Translations under genes and position numbers: made by a program
Notes under the pieces: model-generated
The model's database searches: none
What the model saw: the letters and a program-made list of their open reading frames with translations, nothing else
Told to the model about the DNA's origin: nothing
Shown here: one piece after another, positions 33,001-36,539 of the stretch
Layout of the letters: the number at the start of each line of letters is the position of its first letter
Numbering within the stretch: the stretch's first letter is position 1
Virus record (IMG/VR): IMGVR_UViG_3300044995_000411
Span: 1-36,539 of that record
From: a virus
Length of the DNA: 36,539 nt
Strand: one strand, 5' to 3'

Positions 33001-34392
33001 TTAGGCCTCCGCAACCCATTCCGAAGCTACAACTCTGTAAATCAACCCATGTCGAGAATTATCTGAAATAGTCCAACTAGTTAGACCGCTTGAACCTCCC
33101 GCACGAATAGTATCTGACCCAACTCTCTGTACTACGACATTTGCGCCACCAGCCACTCGCTGAATCACAAGCACTCGACCACTAGCACCCGAGGGGAGCG
33201 TAAGCGTAACAGGACCGCTAGTCGTATCAACGAATACGACCTCATCCTGCGCATCAAGCACGGCGTCTGACCACACCGTACGCTCAGGCACACGTGCACC
33301 ACCCTGATACTGCGTCACAACGGATGAGATACCAATCGTCAGCTGTGAGCCTCGCAACACAGTCGCGTGCGAAGTCGTACCGACCGTAATCATACCTGAA
33401 GAGCTGATCGTAAGATGGTCCGTCGATCCGCATCGCAATGAAATCGCAGCCCCAGAATCTGGGGCCAACAACACTACAGCACCACAATATGTGGGGTCGC
33501 TAGTACCATAAACCCATTCAGACATACTACTAACGCGCCACACATCTACCCATGAAACATCACCAGCCCCACGCACCACAATCGAACGAGAATCCCACGC
33601 AAGCGCAATACCCGCATCACTCGGTGGAGCAGCCGTCACACCACCCAATGCGACACCACTTGCCCAAAAACGAGCACTGCGAGCAGAAAGTCCTCCACCG
33701 CCATTGACAAGTCTGACATCAAGTACCCCAACTTCTGAGCCACTCGTCGCAGTGGCAAGGACACCATCAACCGCTGCAACATCAGTCAACACTTCAGCGC
33801 TATTACGCGCACGAATAAGGCAGCGTGTACCAATACCATTACCACCCCCACCACTAGTTAGATCATGCGCAAACGTAGCGCCAACAGAAACACTTGTAGA
33901 AGCCCCATCAATAACACGCTGTGTAAGAGGAACAACATCCGTATCCCATACAGGGGGCCCCATGCCTCCGCCACTAAGTAACGGTTGACGCGACACACCA
34001 GCCGCCGTCGACTGCCACGATCCCCCATAATACAAAAGACTTCCTGTAATAGGCGCGCCAGGAGCAGGAATCGCGCCGATATCTGATGCAGTAAGCGTCA
34101 CCCATTTAGGCTCTCCTGCTACAACTCGCAAAAGTTGTCCAGCAGTCCCAATAGGCAGCGAAACCCAAGCAGTACCATTATGAAACAACAAAGAACCATG
34201 ACTACCTACAGGTAATACCCTACTATCAACGTACGCCTTTGTAGCTGCGTCCGTACCCGCAACTGGAGCCCCCAAATTAATAATTCGGTAACCACCAGCT
34301 GGCATGTCACCAGTAAACGCCTGGCTACCATCGCGTTTAACAAAGATTGTGGAATCTACACTTCCGCTTGGAACAGAACGACTTAAAAACAT
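33001..34392 (-). CDS. Tail fibre protein
   Basis: 463 residues from ATG 34392 (the frame also includes a TTG two codons upstream). Residues about 20-60 hold Phe-Thr-Gly-Asp-Met-Pro-Ala-Gly-Gly-Tyr-Arg-Ile, then Asp-Ala-Ala-Thr-Lys-Ala-Tyr-Val-Asp-Ser, a motif widespread in tail fibre stems. Gly/Ser/Val-rich beta repeats fill the rest, ending in a beta-structured C-terminus. TATACT lies five bases before the ATG. Adsorption to the host surface is the expected role. Confidence 0.75.
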   Translation of the reverse strand: MFLSRSVPSGSVDSTIFVKRDGSQAFTGDMPAGGYRIINLGAPVAGTDAATKAYVDSRVLPVGSHGSLLFHNGTAWVSLPIGTAGQLLRVVAGEPKWVTLTASDIGAIPAPGAPITGSLLYYGGSWQSTAAGVSRQPLLSGGGMGPPVWDTDVVPLTQRVIDGASTSVSVGATFAHDLTSGGGGNGIGTRCLIRARNSAEVLTDVAAVDGVLATATSGSEVGVLDVRLVNGGGGLSARSARFWASGVALGGVTAAPPSDAGIALAWDSRSIVVRGAGDVSWVDVWRVSSMSEWVYGTSDPTYCGAVVLLAPDSGAAISLRCGSTDHLTISSSGMITVGTTSHATVLRGSQLTIGISSVVTQYQGGARVPERTVWSDAVLDAQDEVVFVDTTSGPVTLTLPSGASGRVLVIQRVAGGANVVVQRVGSDTIRAGGSSGLTSWTISDNSRHGLIYRVVASEWVAEA

Positions 34393-34825
34393 GCCCAAGT
34401 ATACATCTAAAAAACGTACATAGCCAAAAAAATACCGCGAATTTACACAGAAACTCTACGATCACGTACAAACTATATCGCGGTAAAATTACTACACAAT
34501 TTGAACCTCTTACTAAAGCGTAACAACCCATAGAGCGCAGCAATTTTCGCATTGCTATAACGCCTTCATAATCCCCATAATCAACATCAAAATATCTTGC
34601 GATATTAGGAGAATACGTAAAAATAACTAACAACGACACTTTAGGAACGCGAGGGGAATATTTTAATTTATTGTTCCAAACATACGGATCCCAAAAAACA
34701 GGAGGCCCCTTTTCATTTACATCAACATGCCCGCGTTTAGAAACAAGATGAACAATCTCTGCAGCTACCTGTACAACGGGTATCGAAAGTCCGTATGGGA
34801 TCTTCCAAATCAAAGAACCTGACAT
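34337..34825 (-). CDS. Putative tail-anchored membrane protein
   Basis: I start at ATG 34825 (TTG 34840 is upstream in frame). 162 residues. A soluble alpha/beta part is followed by a hydrophobic segment near 115-140 (Leu-Tyr-Val-Ile-Val-Glu-Phe-Leu, Phe-Phe-Trp-Leu-Cys) and a Cys/Lys/Arg-rich tail. Its 3' end overlaps the tail fibre start by 56 bases. TATAAT sits six bases before its ATG. The overlap leaves some doubt about the C-terminus; no family was recognised. Confidence 0.5.
   Translation of the reverse strand: MSGSLIWKIPYGLSIPVVQVAAEIVHLVSKRGHVDVNEKGPPVFWDPYVWNNKLKYSPRVPKVSLLVIFTYSPNIARYFDVDYGDYEGVIAMRKLLRSMGCYALVRGSNCVVILPRYSLYVIVEFLCKFAVFFWLCTFFRCILGHVFKSFCSKRKCRFHNLC
34398..34427 (-). 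promoter_or_regulatory. Promoter before the tail fibre: TTGGCT-N18-TATACT-N5-ATG
   Basis: Minus-strand TATACT at 34398-34403, with TTGGCT (34422-34427) 18 bases upstream and ATG 34392 five bases downstream. It is one of the clearest leaderless-type sites here. It lies inside the end of the upstream gene. Confidence 0.55.
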
Positions 34826-34831
34826 ATCATC

Positions 34832-34859
34832 ATTATACAAAACAACACATCGAGGTTAA
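34832..34859 (-). promoter_or_regulatory. Promoter TTAACC-N16-TATAAT-N6-ATG
   Basis: Minus strand: perfect TATAAT at 34832-34837, TTAACC at 34854-34859 sixteen bases upstream, ATG 34825 six bases downstream. It lies in the 48-base gap before the next gene and probably starts the fibre block. Best promoter in the window. Confidence 0.6.
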
Positions 34860-34873
34860 GTTTGCCCATGTAA

Positions 34874-35419
34874 TTATTCTTCGTTGTCGTTGTCGTCAAC
34901 GTCACGGTACTCAACGGCAAGCAGATATGCTCCGTCGCCCTCGCTTGGCTCTAAAGTCAGGCCTACAGCGTTGAGCGCGGTTTCTGCCGCTTTGTACCAT
35001 TTTTCGTCATCCCACGCTTCATGGGAGCCTAGTCCCATGCAACGCGGACACCTTCCATCTCCGCGCGTGACAAGTGCGCTGAGACGTTCTGATGCTGCGC
35101 GGATATGAGAGGGCCAGTTGAGCGCTGGACCGTATTGAGAAATCCACCGTTGGCGTTGTCGCCGGTTGCGATTCTCCCATTTTATGCGTACGCGTCGTTT
35201 TACACGACAACGCACTTTACCTGTGCCCTTGCAGTTAGGGCAAATATCAAGATTGTCATACGAAAATGGCGTGCAACATTTGCCGCTCGGTGTAAGAGAT
35301 TTAATAGAGCCTAAGGTTATCGCACGGCGTTCTTGTCCTGGCTCGTACAATATCCAGTTTTCACAGTTTACGAGTTCTCGTACAATTTGTGGGTCGAATC
35401 CGAGTTTAATCTTAGACAT
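34874..35419 (-). CDS. Zinc-motif protein with two DnaJ-type CxxCxGxG motifs
   Basis: 181 residues from ATG 35419 (ACAGGT upstream). Cys-Pro-Asn-Cys-Lys-Gly-Thr-Gly near 60 and Cys-Pro-Arg-Cys-Met-Gly-Leu-Gly near 124 match the zinc-binding repeats of DnaJ, but only two copies and no J domain are present. Between them is a very basic Arg-rich helix, suggesting nucleic-acid contact. The C-terminus is acidic. Function unknown; a zinc-stabilised accessory protein is inferred. Confidence 0.65.
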   Translation of the reverse strand: MSKIKLGFDPQIVRELVNCENWILYEPGQERRAITLGSIKSLTPSGKCCTPFSYDNLDICPNCKGTGKVRCRVKRRVRIKWENRNRRQRQRWISQYGPALNWPSHIRAASERLSALVTRGDGRCPRCMGLGSHEAWDDEKWYKAAETALNAVGLTLEPSEGDGAYLLAVEYRDVDDNDNEE

Positions 35420-35465
35420 GGCTACCTGTTATGAACTAGGGTTGTGATGTAATCAAAAACCAAAA

Positions 35466-35516
35466 AAACGCCTCGTAATTCGTAACTTTGGCAATGAAGC
35501 GTATTACGAGGCGTTT
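35466..35516 (-). terminator. Terminator of the PcfJ-like gene, overlapping its stop
   Basis: A perfect 14-bp stem (35466-35479 with 35503-35516, loop 23 bases) runs into seven T on the minus strand. The stop codon of the PcfJ-like gene (35504-35506) lies in one arm. Confidence 0.75.
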
Positions 35517-36539
35517 GTTGTGTTCTCGTCGTGACTGTGTATCACGGCGAGAACTTGGTCGAGAAGAGCTTGGCAGCTCTTCGAAGGCGCCGTGTTCCGG
35601 CGCCCATAATGCTGGGCAACGGTGTACGTACCGTTGCCCTGAGGACGCAGTTCGACGGTACTTCGCGTACCGTCGTCTGATCGCAACGCAAGGATTATTG
35701 ATTCCTTGCGCTGCACATATGGAGCATAGCCCCCCACGCAATGCTCCATATCTTTGCCCTCCTCTACGAGGGTGCGAGAGGTGCGCAACACGCGCACTCC
35801 CTTCGGGAGCTTCGCCTCCCACGGAGGCGCAGGGGCGAGCTCCCTATTCTCCTCTGCGAGGGCAGCAAGACGTGCCGCCGCCACACGCGCAATTGCGCGC
35901 CGCATGACGGCATCCACACCTGTGCCGCCCTCGCCGGTAAGGTCTTCAGGCGCTACCTCGCCGAGGTAATCGAGATAGCGCCCGCGGACAACTTCGCCGT
36001 GCGGCCCGCGAAACTCGCGGTACCGCACAAGCGAAGCTTCCTGTTCCGGTCGCCGCGCAATTTTTAGGATCCAGCGCGCAACCGGAACAGACCGTACAAG
36101 CCGTGCCGCGGCCCACAAATCGGAGTCGCGGAAGGCTTCATCTCTTTCCAAGAGCCAGCGTGGCAGCTGGTTCTCAGAAATTCCCTCTTTGAGGGAGGCA
36201 ACTGCCTCCCCCCGCGTAAGCCCTGGACGAACGGCCTCAGGGGCCTCGCCCAGGACGAGCCGCGCAATCGTGCGCGGCTCCAAGTATGGAGAAAAGGCGG
36301 GACAGAGAGGCCCGCCTTTTGCGATGGCGTAGTTGCGCAAACGCGCAACCCAACGCACATCGAGATCGTAAACTTCGGCGAGCGCCCAAGCGATCGCCGG
36401 GCGGCGCTCAGGTGGCGCCGCCGAGATTTTACGGTCCGCTTCAATCGCGGCATTAAGGTTAAGATGCCGCGTGCGGACAGTGGTGATGTGGTCCGGATCG
36501 GACACCTCCCGTGCCCGATCCTCCTGTCGGGCGCGATCT
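35504..36539 (-). CDS. PcfJ-domain protein (runs off right edge)
   Basis: The visible conventional start is GTG 36505 (333 residues), but the frame stays open to the window edge with charged, coding-like sequence, so the true start may lie outside. The C-terminal domain carries the PcfJ signature: Glu-Gly-Lys-Asp-Met-Glu-His-Cys-Val-Gly-Gly-Tyr at 249-260, a Ser-Ile-Ile-Leu-Ala-Leu-Arg strand, Arg-Ser-Thr-Val-Glu-Leu and a Gln-His-Tyr-Gly-Arg-Arg-Asn end. PcfJ proteins are named after a conjugative plasmid gene and occur in phages; their biochemical role is not known. GC content is high (42/60 at 35821-35880) against 27/60 at 33061-33120. The coding strand is packed with hairpins. Confidence 0.75.
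   Translation of the reverse strand, partial: DRARQEDRAREVSDPDHITTVRTRHLNLNAAIEADRKISAAPPERRPAIAWALAEVYDLDVRWVARLRNYAIAKGGPLCPAFSPYLEPRTIARLVLGEAPEAVRPGLTRGEAVASLKEGISENQLPRWLLERDEAFRDSDLWAAARLVRSVPVARWILKIARRPEQEASLVRYREFRGPHGEVVRGRYLDYLGEVAPEDLTGEGGTGVDAVMRRAIARVAAARLAALAEENRELAPAPPWEAKLPKGVRVLRTSRTLVEEGKDMEHCVGGYAPYVQRKESIILALRSDDGTRSTVELRPQGNGTYTVAQHYGRRNTAPSKSCQALLDQVLAVIHSHDENTTNAS
35522..36532. other. Dense array of about 22 distinct hairpins inside the PcfJ-like gene
   Basis: Consecutive inverted repeats, each of different sequence. Perfect stems include 35614-35623/35630-35639 (10 bp), 35653-35661/35667-35675 (9), 35717-35727/35741-35751 (11), 36041-36050/36081-36090 (10), 36257-36266/36271-36280 (10), 36292-36301/36311-36320 (10) and 36446-36453/36464-36471 (8). 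A compound 18-bp stem spans 35992-36036. They sit end to end through the gene and its stop. Confidence 0.85.

Noticed and set aside
35488-35907. Plus-strand ORFs opposite the PcfJ-like gene (also 35741-36067)
   Set aside because: They arise because GC-rich coding sequence keeps antisense frames open; the minus frame has the conserved domain.
36292-36320. Hairpin with A4/T4 flanks as an intrinsic terminator
   Set aside because: It lies inside the PcfJ-like coding region and has only four T; it is counted in the hairpin array instead.
35522-36532. CRISPR array or REP-type repeat cluster
   Set aside because: The hairpins do not share sequence with each other and there are no constant repeats with spacers.

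Overview
The window is part of the virion-structure region of a tailed phage with a contractile tail (myovirus). The evidence is a head and tail assembly order read directly from the proteins: a maturation-protease-like protein, a decoration-like protein, an HK97-fold-like major capsid protein, a zinc-bearing neck protein, a tail-terminator-like protein, a 1063-residue tail sheath, a probable tube protein, a gp5/VgrG-like spike and baseplate-type proteins. An amidase endolysin, tail fibres and thymidine kinase follow. Portal and large terminase are not recognised and may lie outside the window. No tRNA, rRNA, integrase, CRISPR array or insertion sequence was found. The host cannot be named from the sequence.

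Layout. 1-3701 (+): a tandem family of paralogous Ala/Gly-rich proteins, with the first copy broken; a strong terminator follows at 3728-3757. 3777-13077 (+): a tightly packed head operon of mostly unrecognised virion proteins plus the protease-like protein, with many ATGA or TAATG overlaps. 13083-16753 (+): decoration protein, capsid and neck. 16754-27067 (+): sheath, tube candidate, spike, baseplate; one gene (24249-24800) runs antisense. 27070-36539 is mainly minus strand: endolysin, thymidine kinase, small virion-type proteins, a two-gene membrane cassette, a lectin-like fibre, a large tail fibre, a zinc-motif protein and a PcfJ-domain protein at the right edge. One plus-strand gene (27929-28315) is embedded there.

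Two patterns stand out. First, the PcfJ-like gene (35504 to the right edge) is GC-rich and built almost end to end of consecutive, different, mostly perfect hairpins. This is far denser than chance and unlike the rest of the window. Second, genes start in two ways. Most + strand genes have a Shine-Dalgarno sequence or overlap the gene before them. At least nine genes, mostly in the right half and on both strands, instead carry a TATACT/TATAAT-like hexamer exactly 5-6 nt before the ATG and lack a convincing Shine-Dalgarno sequence (one has a weak AGGT). This is the geometry of a -10 box driving leaderless mRNA. Also notable are a recurring Gly-Gly-Lys-Lys-Leu-Tyr-Asp module after Ala/Gly-rich hydrophobic helices, and a Lys-x-Ala signature repeated through the head-module proteins.
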